Notes under the pieces: model-generated
The model's database searches: none
What the model was told of the DNA's origin: nothing
What the model saw: the letters and a program-made list of their open reading frames with translations, nothing else
Made by a program: the position numbers and the translations under genes
From: Leptospira vanthielii serovar Holland str. Waz Holland = ATCC 700522
GTDB taxonomy: Bacteria > Spirochaetota > Leptospiria > Leptospirales > Leptospiraceae
Direction of reading: 5' to 3'
Assembly: GCF_000332455.1 (NCBI RefSeq)
Contig: NZ_AOGY02000014.1
Span: forward strand, 186,001-250,000
DNA length: 64,000 nt
Shown: positions 1 to 9,344 of the stretch, one piece after another
How the letters are laid out: each line of letters opens with the position of its first letter
How positions within the stretch are numbered: the stretch's first letter is position 1

Positions 1-1352
1 AGTTTTTTGGGAGCAGCAGTCACAATAGATCCTGGAGATTCTACTTTAAAGTCGTATTCTCCGGGAGCTAAAAAGACTCGTTTCACTTGGAAGTTGGCCG
101 GAATGGTTCGCCAACAACGTAAGTCTGGGGCAATGGTCTGAGAAACGGCAAGGCCCGCAGCAGCACCGGCTGCCACTCGAATGAGTCCAGAAACCAAGTC
201 GTTATTTTTAGATTTCCCGCTAGATTCAATGGCACGAGCCATCGCCTCCGATGCAATCACAGCAGCTACAATCTTTAAGGACAATGAGGTAAGGTTTTTT
301 GTGATGAGAGTTTTGTAATTTTCGTTAAAGTTGTTCATTGCTGTTTCAGAATAGTTGTTCATGATATCTGAATAACCAACATCCACACCATTGATGAAAT
401 ATTTTTTAGGAAGAGAACCATTGGGATCCCTTTCTTTATAGATAGGAATTGGATTTTCGGCAATGGAAAGTGCTGCAATCGCACCAGTAAGAGATGCTCC
501 CGCCCCTTTGGAATAAAGACCTACTTCTACGGCTCCCCTGAGTGCGACAGCAAAATACTCATCTTCCATGAGTTTTCCCCGAGACATTTTGATCGCAGAT
601 TTTCCAGCTTCATGAATGATGATGACTTCAGAAAGTTTTTCGTTTTCTGGAGATGTTCTTTGCATGGAACTATCGTAAGCTTGGAGACTAGAACGACCTG
701 CCCCATACTTCGATTTGTCCCCAGAGTCACCTTCCTTTGCAGCTAACAGATATCTATCGGCGATTAAGTTTTGACTTTTTCCAATGAGTTGTTCCATGTT
801 TTTGTATTGGACGCGAGCATCATTGTAACGGCCGAGGGATTCTGAAACATAAGCATCGATGAGTCTTGCTGCATTGTTTTGTCTATATTCAGGCGCCATA
901 AACCGCATTTCTTTTAGTTCGAAGTCGAGTCTTCGGAAGTAAATTTTTGCGTTAGCCGTATCACCTTGAAGAAGATAATTATTCGCAATGTAGAACTTGA
1001 TCATAACTCTTTCAAAGTCTTCACCGGTGTAATTGGACTCGTTGTCAGAAAGGACGAACGAAAGACCTGACCTCATCATACTGACTTTGATATTGTCCGC
1101 TAAATCTTCTGCTTCTTTGAAAACTTTATTGGAGGTTACGTAATCACCTTTGGTATGAAAAATCATACCTGCTTCCATTAAAAAAAGAAGTTTATCCTTG
1201 TTAGATGAACCTTCGTAAAGTTCTCTAATTTTAGGAATGGCAGAGTCATAATCTTGCCCATAGTACGCCGACTCAGTTGCTTTGATGATTTTGTTATAAT
1301 CACTGGCGCAACCGAGAATGAAAAGAGAAAGAAAGAGAATTGTTTTTTTCAT
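1..1352 (-). CDS. COG3014-like lipoprotein (partial, 3' end outside window)
   Basis: Reading from the ATG at 1350-1352, the frame stays open to the window edge, about 450 residues, and continues outside it. The N-terminus is a lipoprotein signal peptide: MKK, a hydrophobic run and a FILGC lipobox with Cys near residue 16. The body is helical and TPR-like in its first half, with tyrosine- and asparagine-rich repeats. A small-residue segment follows (SLTGAIAALSIAENP), then a stretch resembling the C-terminal part of COG3014 proteins. It lies 17 bases downstream of an LpoB-like lipoprotein gene in the same direction; COG3014 and LpoB genes are neighbours in several proteobacteria, which supports the family call. 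Molecular function is unknown. A role at the envelope, possibly with peptidoglycan synthases, is inference from the neighbour. Confidence 0.7.
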   Translation of the reverse strand, partial: MKKTILFLSLFILGCASDYNKIIKATESAYYGQDYDSAIPKIRELYEGSSNKDKLLFLMEAGMIFHTKGDYVTSNKVFKEAEDLADNIKVSMMRSGLSFVLSDNESNYTGEDFERVMIKFYIANNYLLQGDTANAKIYFRRLDFELKEMRFMAPEYRQNNAARLIDAYVSESLGRYNDARVQYKNMEQLIGKSQNLIADRYLLAAKEGDSGDKSKYGAGRSSLQAYDSSMQRTSPENEKLSEVIIIHEAGKSAIKMSRGKLMEDEYFAVALRGAVEVGLYSKGAGASLTGAIAALSIAENPIPIYKERDPNGSLPKKYFINGVDVGYSDIMNNYSETAMNNFNENYKTLITKNLTSLSLKIVAAVIASEAMARAIESSGKSKNNDLVSGLIRVAAGAAAGLAVSQTIAPDLRCWRTIPANFQVKRVFLAPGEYDFKVESPGSIVTAAPKK

Positions 1353-1369
1353 GAAATGATGGGCAGGGG

Positions 1370-1948
1370 TTACCAGCTAACCCCTTTATTTCCTCGAACA
1401 GCTAATTTACGATAAGAAACTTTTTCAGACCAAACTGCGATGGTTGTTTCCACTTCGACTAGTTCGATATTGATAGATTGTTCTACGATTTTTTCTCCAT
1501 CAGAGGTAAACATGTTTTCGTTGATTTCGCAACGAACAAAGAAGTTGGGAGACTTGAGTTTTCCAATGGAGAGCCTGTTGGAAGTAAGTCCGGACAAACT
1601 GAACTGGATTTCGTTCAGTGACTGTTCTCTTGTTTTTGTGCGAACTGTATAAATTTTGCTTTTGATGAGTTTGGAAACAAAGGCGTTGTCAAAAAGTTCT
1701 GTTTGGATTTGTTCCGATGTATCGTTACGTGTAGGGAAGTGGGCAACAAAGACACCTTCTTCATGTGGGTTTTCTTTAAAGTACTCCCCAATTTGGCCTG
1801 CGAGTTTGTCGGCAGCTTTCACCAATTCCTGGCTAGTGAGCCCACCTGAGTCGGAGATATAATCATCAGCGTTGTCGAGTCGTTTGGGACTGCTACTGCA
1901 TTGGAATAAGAATCCTACTAAGAGAAAGGAGAAAAGAATTTGTTTCAT
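1370..1948 (-). CDS. LpoB-like penicillin-binding-protein activator lipoprotein
   Basis: Lipoprotein of 192 residues. I place the start at the ATG at 1946-1948, preceded by AGTGGGG; a longer frame to 1993 only adds non-signal-like residues. The signal peptide MKQILFSFLLVGFLFQC ends in a lipobox. The mature part has the LpoB-family pattern: a helix rich in KAADKLAGQI, then a strand with VAHFPTRNDTSEQIQTELF, then IYTVRTKTREQSLNEIQFSLSG. In Escherichia coli LpoB spans the periplasm to activate PBP1b; that activity is only inferred here. It sits between an anchored unknown protein and a COG3014-like lipoprotein with gaps of 35 and 17 bases, so the three are probably one operon. Confidence 0.75.
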   Translation of the reverse strand: MKQILFSFLLVGFLFQCSSSPKRLDNADDYISDSGGLTSQELVKAADKLAGQIGEYFKENPHEEGVFVAHFPTRNDTSEQIQTELFDNAFVSKLIKSKIYTVRTKTREQSLNEIQFSLSGLTSNRLSIGKLKSPNFFVRCEINENMFTSDGEKIVEQSINIELVEVETTIAVWSEKVSYRKLAVRGNKGVSW

Positions 1949-1983
1949 AACCCCACTTATATGGGGGACACAACCAGGTCTTG

Positions 1984-2742
1984 TCAATTCCAAAAATCGG
2001 CTTTCAGTTCCTCCAATTTTGCACTGCGGTAAGAAGTTTTTTCCTCTTCGGACATTTCTAAAATTTCTCTTTCATAGATCAGTTCAATCACCTGGCGAAG
2101 AAACATAGGACTTTCCCAAGTTCGGATTTCCCATTTTTCGGCTTGATAGAGTTCTTCCATTTTCCTAAGAAAGATTCGTTTTCTTTCCCTGGAATAACTG
2201 TAGGGATTTTTCTGAACATAATCTTCCAGATAGGAGAGAAGCAAAACCGGAGGAGTGGTGGGATGTTTGGGAAATAAGATGGTACGTAGGACAAGAGGAA
2301 ATATTTCTTCTGATACACGATTCACAGCTGTTAGTTTTTCGTAGGCCGAAAGGTCTCCTCTTTGTTCCACTTCTGAACTTTTTTCCTTCCAGTTCATAAA
2401 GGCAATGAAGACTGCGTAGAGAACATGGCCTCTTTCATCTGGATAGGTTTCGAGTAAATGGGTATAAGTTTTGTCTCTGTCCCCTTCCCAAAGATAGGAT
2501 TCTTTTCCCCTAAGAGTTTCCAAAAAATCACGCAAATCTGTAGGGTAACCTGGCCCAAGTAGAACCTCGGGACGATTTTGTAACCTCTCCCAGTAGAGCT
2601 CAGAACGAGAATCATAGGAAGATGCTTTCAGATCAGGGTTGGTATTTTTCAGAAAAAGGATATAGACAAACCCACCCAAAAAGAGGGAAAGTAGAATCAG
2701 TATGACAAGGAAAGTAATGATTTTCTTTTTGTTAACAGGCAT
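1984..2742 (-). CDS. membrane-anchored protein of unknown function
   Basis: About 252 residues from the ATG at 2740-2742; a TTG at 2755-2757 would add five residues, and neither start has a clear ribosome binding site. After MPVNKKK there is one strong transmembrane segment, roughly residues 8-30, then a charged soluble domain rich in Glu, Arg and Tyr, predicted to lie outside the membrane. I do not recognise a family. It is the first gene of the operon leading into the LpoB-like and COG3014-like lipoproteins, so an envelope role is plausible. Its 5' end overlaps, head to head, the 5' end of the plus-strand lipoprotein gene at 2702, so the two signal or anchor segments are encoded by complementary strands of the same DNA. 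Confidence 0.6.
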   Translation of the reverse strand: MPVNKKKIITFLVILILLSLFLGGFVYILFLKNTNPDLKASSYDSRSELYWERLQNRPEVLLGPGYPTDLRDFLETLRGKESYLWEGDRDKTYTHLLETYPDERGHVLYAVFIAFMNWKEKSSEVEQRGDLSAYEKLTAVNRVSEEIFPLVLRTILFPKHPTTPPVLLLSYLEDYVQKNPYSYSRERKRIFLRKMEELYQAEKWEIRTWESPMFLRQVIELIYEREILEMSEEEKTSYRSAKLEELKADFWN

Positions 2743-3214
2743 TGTCTTTGGGGCCAATGGTTGTACGAAAAAATCGAAAAAAGATTCTAATGCGGAACTA
2801 CTTGCTTCGATCCTATCGCAAGGGACTGCTATTGATTCCGCTTGTCAAAGGTTTATTTCCTCAGAAGCAAATTGTGTCGCCGTTCCAGATTCTAATTCCG
2901 CTGTGTGTTCTGGTCTTATTTCTCGAGTCAAAGGAGAAATCCTTCCGCAAGAGCTAAATACAGATGCTGTAGCTATCTTATATTTCGATTGTTTCACGAA
3001 GATAAATTTAGCCTATAATATTGCGAAGCCTTGTAATCATAATTCTTTTAATTCCAACTCTGACTATCGCAAAGTCCAAAGAACAGGGAGCTCTGAGGCA
3101 GAACTTTCCTTTCGTGAAAGTTTCAACAAATGTGGATCTTTAGAAAATGAAGTTCCGCCTGCTGATTCTGGACTCAGTGAAACAAACACTATCCTTCGGG
3201 CCGATCCGTTTTAA
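2702..3214 (+). CDS. hypothetical lipoprotein
   Basis: Protein of 170 residues starting with MTRKVMIFFLLTG and a GANGC lipobox (Cys at residue 21), so an exported lipoprotein is likely. The start at 2702 is preferred over an internal ATG at 2717 because it keeps the basic n-region; a purine-rich GAGGGAAAG lies about ten bases upstream. The mature protein has seven Cys after the lipidated one, possibly disulfide-bonded, and a polar Asn/Ser-rich middle. No family recognised. It ends 21 bases before nadA in the same direction and may share its transcript. Its first 41 bases are antisense to the start of the minus-strand membrane protein gene. Confidence 0.65.
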   Translation: MTRKVMIFFLLTGIVFGANGCTKKSKKDSNAELLASILSQGTAIDSACQRFISSEANCVAVPDSNSAVCSGLISRVKGEILPQELNTDAVAILYFDCFTKINLAYNIAKPCNHNSFNSNSDYRKVQRTGSSEAELSFRESFNKCGSLENEVPPADSGLSETNTILRADPF

Positions 3215-3235
3215 TGATTCATTTAGGAGTTTACT

Positions 3236-4222
3236 ATGTCACTAGTAACTAAAGACCAACTGGTCCAAAAATTAAATCCCATTTACCTTCCTCATGAAAT
3301 CGAGGAACGGATCCTTCCTCTAGCGGAGGAAATTAACCGCCTTAAAAAAGAAAAAAATGCGGTGATCCTCGGTCACAACTACATGACTCCCGATGTGTTT
3401 TGGGGAGTGTCCGATATCATTGGAGATTCTTTGTATCTTTCTAAAATGGCAAAGGAAACCAAAGCTGCAATGATACTCTTCAATGGAGTTCATTTTATGG
3501 CGGAGACTGCAAAAATTCTATCTCCAGAAAAAAAGGTTCTGATTGCTGATCTAAAAGCAGGATGTTCTCTTGCAGAAGCCATTACAAGAGACGATGTTAA
3601 AGCTCTCAAAGCCAAATATCCTGGAGTTCCTGTCGTTACGTATGTCAACTGTTCGGCGGAAGTAAAAGCAGAAACCGATGTTTGTTGTACTTCAGCCAAT
3701 GCCGTACAAATTGTAAATGCTGTGGAAGGAGATACTGTGATTTTTTTGCCAGATGAATATTTGGCAGGGAATGTGCGAAACCAAACATCCAAAACCATCA
3801 TTTCCCATCCTGGACGTTGTATGGTACATGAAATGTACACACCAGAAGATATTCGTTCCGCAAAACGATTGTTCAGCGACGGACTCACTGTGATTACACA
3901 TCCAGAGTGCCATGAAGATGTGGTAAAAGAGGCAGATTTTTCTGGATCCACTTCTCAAATGGTTGATTTCATTCGACAAAGTAAAACTAACAAAATTATG
4001 CTTGTGACAGAATGTTCTATGGGTGATAATTTGCGTGCGGAATTTCCTGAAAAAGAGTTTGTATCCACTTGCCAAACTTGTCCGCACATGAAAAAAATTA
4101 CTTTGGAAAAAGTGAGAGATGCCCTTCTAAAAGAACAGTTTGAAATCTTTTTAGATGAAGAGGTGATTCGCCTCGCACAAAAGTCTGTGAATCGTATGTT
4201 AGAATTGAGTTATAAAAAGTAG
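3236..4222 (+). CDS. nadA: quinolinate synthase NadA
   Basis: Cytoplasmic 4Fe-4S enzyme that condenses iminoaspartate with dihydroxyacetone phosphate to quinolinate in de novo NAD synthesis. The 328 residues show the NadA landmarks: ILGHNYM near residue 45, [12 protein letters not shown] with Cys110, THPEC with Cys225, and a C-terminal [11 protein letters not shown] around 279-288 supplying a further cluster Cys. Length is typical of the long bacterial form. The start at 3236 has TAGGAG nine bases upstream. It is followed after five bases by ispF, so the two are probably cotranscribed. nadB and nadC are not in the window. Confidence 0.96.
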   Translation: MSLVTKDQLVQKLNPIYLPHEIEERILPLAEEINRLKKEKNAVILGHNYMTPDVFWGVSDIIGDSLYLSKMAKETKAAMILFNGVHFMAETAKILSPEKKVLIADLKAGCSLAEAITRDDVKALKAKYPGVPVVTYVNCSAEVKAETDVCCTSANAVQIVNAVEGDTVIFLPDEYLAGNVRNQTSKTIISHPGRCMVHEMYTPEDIRSAKRLFSDGLTVITHPECHEDVVKEADFSGSTSQMVDFIRQSKTNKIMLVTECSMGDNLRAEFPEKEFVSTCQTCPHMKKITLEKVRDALLKEQFEIFLDEEVIRLAQKSVNRMLELSYKK

Positions 4223-4227
4223 GATCT

Positions 4228-4722
4228 ATGTTTAGAGTTGGAAACGGAATCGATTTTCATAAATTAATCCATGAACCCTTTCGCCCGCTAATTTTGGCTG
4301 GTGTCGAAGTAAAATCGGAGTTTGCTTTTCTTGGTCATAGTGATGCTGATGTGGTTTTACATGCAGTGGCAGATGCCATTCTCGGTGCCTTAGCACTAGG
4401 TGATATTGGGGTTCACTTTCCCGATACAGACCCACAGTATAAAAATATGAAATCCACTCGCATCATTGAGAAGTGTTTGGAACTTATGGCAGAGAAAAAA
4501 TTTAAACTAGTGAATATCGATTGTACTTATGTGGGAGACCATCCCAAAATCAATCCTATTCGTGCAGAACTCAATGCCTCTTTAGCAAGTATCACCAAAT
4601 TGCCGTTAGACTGCGTTTCGATCAAAGCAACTACTTCCGAAGGGATGGGTTCGCTTGGTCGAAGTGAAGGTGTGATGGTGATGGCAACGGTTCTTCTCGA
4701 AAGTACTAAAACAAAGTCTTAG
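4228..4722 (+). CDS. ispF: 2-C-methyl-D-erythritol 2,4-cyclodiphosphate synthase
   Basis: IspF of the MEP pathway to isoprenoids; it cyclises CDP-methylerythritol 2-phosphate with loss of CMP. The 164 residues carry the family pattern: GNGIDFHKL with the metal-binding Asp and His, then [32 protein letters not shown], and the C-terminal [15 protein letters not shown]. Length is normal. It lies five bases after nadA. Its TAG stop shares four bases with the stop of the convergent gene at 4719. Confidence 0.96.
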   Translation: MFRVGNGIDFHKLIHEPFRPLILAGVEVKSEFAFLGHSDADVVLHAVADAILGALALGDIGVHFPDTDPQYKNMKSTRIIEKCLELMAEKKFKLVNIDCTYVGDHPKINPIRAELNASLASITKLPLDCVSIKATTSEGMGSLGRSEGVMVMATVLLESTKTKS

Positions 4723-5174
4723 AATAGTTTTTGTTTTCCTTGGGCGATGTGGTCAAGATCAGCATCGCTAAAGAACAAAAATAGAAGTTTAGAAAGAGTA
4801 TTCGGATGTGTTTCCAATTCCCATTTTCCATGGATGCGAACACCGTTCTGGATGGTTTCCACACGGTAGGATTCTTTTAAGATTTGGTAGTGTTTAAAAC
4901 CTTCTGCGGAAATTTGGAACTCTGTCTGGCCTTGTGTGTTGGCAGAGGTTGTAGTGCATTTTACTGTTTCGCCCATGATTTTGGTTTCCCAACTTTCGCC
5001 AACGACTGGCAATCGAGAGGATTTGGGTTGGAAGGAGTCATAGAGAACTTTTTGTACTAGTTCTGGTTTGTTTGTGACTTCCCAGGTCCGTTCCACCTGA
5101 GTTTCATTTTGTCGGAATACAGTAATACCAAAGACCAAAACAAATACACCAAAGACACGAAGATACCAAATCAT
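4719..5174 (-). CDS. membrane-anchored unknown protein
   Basis: I start this at the ATG at 5172-5174 (151 residues); the frame is open to 5339 but the extra residues look non-coding and run into the divergent promoter. The N-terminus [16 protein letters not shown] is a single membrane anchor or uncleaved signal. The rest has alternating strands and a C-terminal helix, with a feel of SRPBCC or polyketide-cyclase-like proteins (VERTWEV near the start, [15 protein letters not shown] later), but this is only a fold guess. The gene is convergent with ispF, sharing four bases at the stops, and divergent from the PP2C phosphatase. Confidence 0.5.
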   Translation of the reverse strand: MIWYLRVFGVFVLVFGITVFRQNETQVERTWEVTNKPELVQKVLYDSFQPKSSRLPVVGESWETKIMGETVKCTTTSANTQGQTEFQISAEGFKHYQILKESYRVETIQNGVRIHGKWELETHPNTLSKLLFLFFSDADLDHIAQGKQKLF

Positions 5175-5193
5175 ATCTCCATTGAAAAATCTA

Positions 5194-5222
5194 TTGCCTA
5201 GGGATCGATTGAAATTTATTTT
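5194..5222 (+). promoter_or_regulatory. candidate sigma-70 promoter for the phosphatase gene
   Basis: TTGCCT at 5194-5199 and TATTTT at 5217-5222 are separated by 17 bases in the divergent intergenic region upstream of the phosphatase. The match is partial (5/6 and 5/6 to consensus hexamers). No transcript evidence is available from sequence alone. Confidence 0.35.
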
Positions 5223-5237
5223 TCTCCTACCGAAGGG

Positions 5238-5255
5238 AAACCCTCGGGAGGGTTT
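5238..5255 (+). promoter_or_regulatory. hairpin covering the start region of the phosphatase gene
   Basis: AAACCCT, loop CGGG, then AGGGTTT form a perfect seven-base-pair stem. The right arm contains most of the only strong ribosome-binding-like sequence here (GGAGGG, 5247-5252) and reaches the TTG at 5255-5257. It could mask translation initiation. Only two T residues follow uninterrupted, so a terminator is less likely. Confidence 0.35.
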
Positions 5256-7291
5256 TGCCACTGCACACAGGAAGAGAAATATCATCGAAACGTGTCTCGG
5301 GACTGATTCAAGTGTACCAACGTGAGAATCATTTATCACGTCACACCAATCCCTTTCCGGAAAATTTAGATGATACTGTATACAATCGAATTCTAAAAGA
5401 TCCGAACTATTGGATCTCTCAAGATTTAGAAGATAAAATCATCCAAATTATATCCCAATCCCTTGATATCTCAGGAATTTTATACCATCTGGGAACAGAA
5501 AGTCTTATTACAAATGCTTATGATTTACTTCCTCTGGATGATTCTCGGATTGATTTGAAGGAGATGATAGAACGTCTTCCTATTTTGATTGGTCGCCTAA
5601 CGCGAGCAGTCTATCTGAATGTAAAACCTGTTTCCAATCAAAAAGTGATATTTCTATTCAACTACTTACCTGAATACCAAGAGAAGTGGTACGATGCCGT
5701 ATTTTTTCAAGGGATGTTGAACGGGCTTGCCGTCCTCTTTGAACTCAAAGAATTCAAGATCCGAATGACTAAAACAAAACTTTTTGGAATCCATGTATCA
5801 CACAAAGAGTTAGGTGAAAATATTTTATTTGGGGCCGATTCCAATGAATATGAAATGGAATGGTTGGAAGACAATTTGTTTTTGTCTCGCTCGCGTTTGA
5901 CAAAAGACGATTTAACAAACAGGCATCGAGTGATGGTTACATCTCGGATGGATTCTCAATTGGAAGAAATTTCCATTGTAGATGTGAAAGACGTTGTGGG
6001 AAAATCCCGTGAACTGGCGATTGAAAATCGGGATTTAGAAGCGGCTGTCGAAGTATTAAAATCTTTCAAACAAGAATTAGAAAAAAAACAACTCTCAATG
6101 GAAAAGGACTTACGGTTGGCAAAAAACATCCAGAAGGGTCTCATTCCAGAAATCATTCCCGATTGGAATGGAATTCAATTTTGGACAGCATTTGCCCCCA
6201 TGCAAGAAGTGAGTGGGGATTATTATGATTACTTTCCATATAACATGGATAAGTTGGGGGTTGCTGTTTGTGATGTTTCTGGTCACGGAGTCCCTGCAGC
6301 TTTTATTACGGCATTATCAAAGTTACTTTTTTCCAATTTTAAAAAACCAAAACCATCGGAAACGTTCAAACTAATTAATCGAGAGTTGTTAGACTTAGTC
6401 AAACAACAAGGATACACAACTTGTGTTTATGTTTTGATTCATGATGATTATAAAGTTTTGTATTCCGTTGCCGGCCACCCAAGGCCCATTCTTTACCGAG
6501 CAAAAACAAAACGAGCTGAAATTTGTGAAGGAGACGGAACCTTCCTGGGTATGTTTCCCGATGCCGGCGATACGTTTAGAGATCTGCAAATCCAATTGGA
6601 GCCGGGTGATAAATTATTTTTATACACAGACGGACTGACTGAAGCAGAAAATGATAAGGGGATTGCGTTTGGAGAAGATAGACTCATCCAAATCATCGAA
6701 ACCACTTTTGAAAAATCCATCCAAGAAACTGTGGAAACCATCCTAAGCATTCACAAAGAGTTTACGATGGGTACAGACCCAATGGATGATATCACATTAC
6801 TTGGTCTTCAGTTGTCTCCCAGGCTTCCCGAATTCAATTTAATTAAAGCGAAAGGAGATGAAGCTTACCGAAAAAAAGAATTCAATGAGGCTGTAGTTTT
6901 TTATGAACAAGCACATCAAATTTTACCTCGTGAACTCGATACCCAACTCTCTTATGGGAAGGCACTTGCCTATAGTCAGAATTTTGAAAAGGCCATCAGT
7001 TTGTTAGAGTCTTATAATAAATTCAAAACAAATCATTTTAAATCACATTCAGTTCTTGGATATTGTTATTACCAAATGGAGATGTTTGAAAAAGCGGAAG
7101 TAGAGTGGAAAAAAGCTCATTCCATCAATGATTCGAATTTATCTAATTTGTATAACTTAGCACAATTGTATCGAAAGTTGAACGAAAAGAAAAAAATGAA
7201 AGATGTCATTGAAAAGATGAAACGAATTGAAGAATCCTATCTTCATATCCTTCCACTTGAAAAGAAGTGGGAGTCTTTACCTGATGAATAG
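5255..7291 (+). CDS. SpoIIE/RsbU-type PP2C serine phosphatase with C-terminal TPRs
   Basis: Cytoplasmic signalling phosphatase of about 678 residues. The N-terminal 250 residues are unrecognised, followed by a coiled coil (about 255-295) and a PP2C/SpoIIE domain (about 300-520). That domain has the family landmarks VSGDYYDYF, VCDVSGHGVPAAF, LFLYTDGLTEAEN and DPMDDITLL, whose acidic residues bind metal. About 530-665 forms TPR repeats (AYRKKEFNEAVVFYEQA and similar). Relatives dephosphorylate anti-sigma-factor antagonists; the target is not visible. The start is uncertain: TTG at 5255 lies only two bases after GGAGGG, and CTG 5261 or GTG 5312 are alternatives. The stop overlaps the next gene by eight bases. 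Confidence 0.85.
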   Translation: MPLHTGREISSKRVSGLIQVYQRENHLSRHTNPFPENLDDTVYNRILKDPNYWISQDLEDKIIQIISQSLDISGILYHLGTESLITNAYDLLPLDDSRIDLKEMIERLPILIGRLTRAVYLNVKPVSNQKVIFLFNYLPEYQEKWYDAVFFQGMLNGLAVLFELKEFKIRMTKTKLFGIHVSHKELGENILFGADSNEYEMEWLEDNLFLSRSRLTKDDLTNRHRVMVTSRMDSQLEEISIVDVKDVVGKSRELAIENRDLEAAVEVLKSFKQELEKKQLSMEKDLRLAKNIQKGLIPEIIPDWNGIQFWTAFAPMQEVSGDYYDYFPYNMDKLGVAVCDVSGHGVPAAFITALSKLLFSNFKKPKPSETFKLINRELLDLVKQQGYTTCVYVLIHDDYKVLYSVAGHPRPILYRAKTKRAEICEGDGTFLGMFPDAGDTFRDLQIQLEPGDKLFLYTDGLTEAENDKGIAFGEDRLIQIIETTFEKSIQETVETILSIHKEFTMGTDPMDDITLLGLQLSPRLPEFNLIKAKGDEAYRKKEFNEAVVFYEQAHQILPRELDTQLSYGKALAYSQNFEKAISLLESYNKFKTNHFKSHSVLGYCYYQMEMFEKAEVEWKKAHSINDSNLSNLYNLAQLYRKLNEKKKMKDVIEKMKRIEESYLHILPLEKKWESLPDE

Positions 7292-8330
7292 AATTAAAAT
7301 TTTAATCCTATCCCTCCTTTTTTTTCATTTTAGTTTTCCCAAAGACCATAGTTTTCATTCTGATTTTGGATTGGAATGGTGTTACTTTGTTGGGCACATA
7401 GAATCTGACACCGGAAATTTATACGGATATGAATTGTCTTTTTTTCGACTGAAGTTTTCTGATGATAGTGATTGGAATCCAGAGGTATTCCCGGTTCATT
7501 TTGCTATTTCCGATTTTTCTTCTAAGAAATACAAAAATTCTCAGACCATCAAGCGAACGATAGGTGGTTTATCTGGATATTCTGATAAAGTCATTTTTAG
7601 TGGGACTTATCGATTAGAGATTATCTCCAAAGATAAATTTCATATCCAGGCTCAGTCAAAATCAAAAGATTTGAGTTTGGATTTTGAGTTAGAAGGAAAT
7701 GGGAAAATTCTGGTTCATGGCAAAGATGGGGTTTCTATTAAATCCAATCGAAATCCAAATATATTTTCGTATTACTATAGTTATCCGAGACTCAAAACAA
7801 AGGGAATTCTTTTTGTAAATGGGAAGAGGGAGACTATTGTTTCGGGAAATTCTTGGATGGACCATGAATGGAGTGAAAAAAATTCCAAATCAATTCCTTC
7901 ACTTGCTACAGGGGAAACCGGTTGGGATTGGATTTGTCTGTCGGACAATTTAGGTGGTGATTATGTATTTTTTCGGTTTCGAGAGTCGCACGGACTGACA
8001 CCGGAAATTTTTGGAACCCATCGAAATCCAGAAGGAAAAACTACCTATTGGAAGGAACCGGGTCAAATCCAAATGGAAACTGTAGGATCCTTTTGGAAAA
8101 GCCCTGATACAAAAATAGAATACCCACTCCACTGGAAAATCAAATACCCAGGTGGAGAATGGAACGTATCTCCTATTTTCAATGAACAAGAGTTCGATGG
8201 AAGTAAGACAACTTCTACAATCTATTGGGAAGGCGGAGTGGATGCAATCGATCCAATTCAAAAAAAGTCGGCCAAAGGATATTTAGAATTGAAAGGTTAC
8301 AAAAAACCGAAAGAGTGGTGGGAGTTCTAA
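7284..8330 (+). CDS. CrtC/AttH-family (lipocalin-like hydratase) exported protein
   Basis: Protein of 348 residues. I start it at the ATG 7284, with AGTGGGAG about ten bases upstream, giving a signal peptide MNRIKILILSLLFFHFSF. The pattern GLEWCYFVGHI followed by GNLYGYELSFFR, then SWMDHEWSE and a C-terminal KGYLELKGY, matches the CrtC/AttH superfamily (carotenoid 1,2-hydratase-like, two lipocalin-like halves). Members near ABC transporters are often of unknown function. No carotenoid genes are present here, so hydratase activity should not be assumed. It overlaps the phosphatase stop by eight bases and precedes the ABC transporter genes by three, so it probably belongs to that operon. Confidence 0.75.
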   Translation: MNRIKILILSLLFFHFSFPKDHSFHSDFGLEWCYFVGHIESDTGNLYGYELSFFRLKFSDDSDWNPEVFPVHFAISDFSSKKYKNSQTIKRTIGGLSGYSDKVIFSGTYRLEIISKDKFHIQAQSKSKDLSLDFELEGNGKILVHGKDGVSIKSNRNPNIFSYYYSYPRLKTKGILFVNGKRETIVSGNSWMDHEWSEKNSKSIPSLATGETGWDWICLSDNLGGDYVFFRFRESHGLTPEIFGTHRNPEGKTTYWKEPGQIQMETVGSFWKSPDTKIEYPLHWKIKYPGGEWNVSPIFNEQEFDGSKTTSTIYWEGGVDAIDPIQKKSAKGYLELKGYKKPKEWWEF

Positions 8331-8333
8331 GAT

Positions 8334-9344
8334 ATGTGGAAATATTTTCTAAAACGTTTTTTACTCATCTTCCCGACCTTACTTGGAATCACCTTCCTTG
8401 TTTTTTTGATTTCCCATTTTGCCCCAGGTGGACCACTCAATAGTGAGATTGCAAAATTAAAGGGTACTGGAAATTTAGCTGGTGCCTCTACCAAACAAAT
8501 TTCGCAGGAAGAAATTGAACTCATCAAACAAAGGCTCCATTTAGACAAACCTGCACCGATTGCTTATTTACTTTGGCTAAAACAAATTGTTCAGTTTGAT
8601 TTAGGGGAGTCGAGGTTACACTCTCGTAAGGTATCTGAGCTCATTGTAGAAAAACTTCCTGTATCCCTTTTTTTTGGACTCTCTGGTTTCTTTTTAACTT
8701 ATTTGATTTGTATCCCTCTTGGAATTCAGAAGGCATTAAAAGAAGGAAGTCGATTTGATTTCATTTCTAGTTTTATTATTTTTTTCACCTATTCATTGCC
8801 TGTTTTCGCCTTTGCGATGTTACTCTTATATTTGTTTGCATCGGGGAAAGTGTTTTCCTTTTTTCCTTTGGGACACGAGGTATCTGACTTTTATGAAGAT
8901 TTGAGTTTTTGGGGAAAGGTAAACGATCGCCTCGCACACATGTTCCTACCTGTGATCTGTTATGTGGTGGGAAGTTTTGCCGTCCTCACTTTACTTATGA
9001 AAAATAGTTTGTTGGACCAAATCGCCAAAGAATACGTTCGGACTGCTGTGTCGAAAGGACTTAGTTTTTCGGATTCTATCTTTCGGCATGCATTTCGAAA
9101 TTCACTCATTCCTATTGCCACTGGTTTCGGAAGTAACTTAACTTTGATTTTTTCAGGTTCTTTATTTATTGAGTTGGTCTTTAATATCGATGGGATGGGC
9201 CTCTTAAGTTTTGAAGCGGTAAGAGAAAGGGACACAGATCTTATGATGGGTTTACTCCTGGCTCAAAGTTTTTTAGGGCTTATCGGAAAAATAGTCTCCG
9301 ATTTCTGTTATATACTGATTGATCCGAGGATTGACTTCGAATGA
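8334..9344 (+). CDS. oligopeptide/microcin-C-type ABC transporter permease (YejB/OppB-like)
   Basis: Inner-membrane permease of 336 residues with about six transmembrane helices. The N-terminus [19 protein letters not shown] and the following HFAPGGPLN are characteristic of YejB-type permeases. The EAA loop is visible as [26 protein letters not shown] and contacts the ATPase. It begins three bases after the CrtC/AttH-like gene and overlaps the second permease by four bases. No substrate-binding protein gene lies in this cluster; one would have to be encoded elsewhere. The substrate is unknown but peptides are likely from the family. Confidence 0.9.
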   Translation: MWKYFLKRFLLIFPTLLGITFLVFLISHFAPGGPLNSEIAKLKGTGNLAGASTKQISQEEIELIKQRLHLDKPAPIAYLLWLKQIVQFDLGESRLHSRKVSELIVEKLPVSLFFGLSGFFLTYLICIPLGIQKALKEGSRFDFISSFIIFFTYSLPVFAFAMLLLYLFASGKVFSFFPLGHEVSDFYEDLSFWGKVNDRLAHMFLPVICYVVGSFAVLTLLMKNSLLDQIAKEYVRTAVSKGLSFSDSIFRHAFRNSLIPIATGFGSNLTLIFSGSLFIELVFNIDGMGLLSFEAVRERDTDLMMGLLLAQSFLGLIGKIVSDFCYILIDPRIDFE

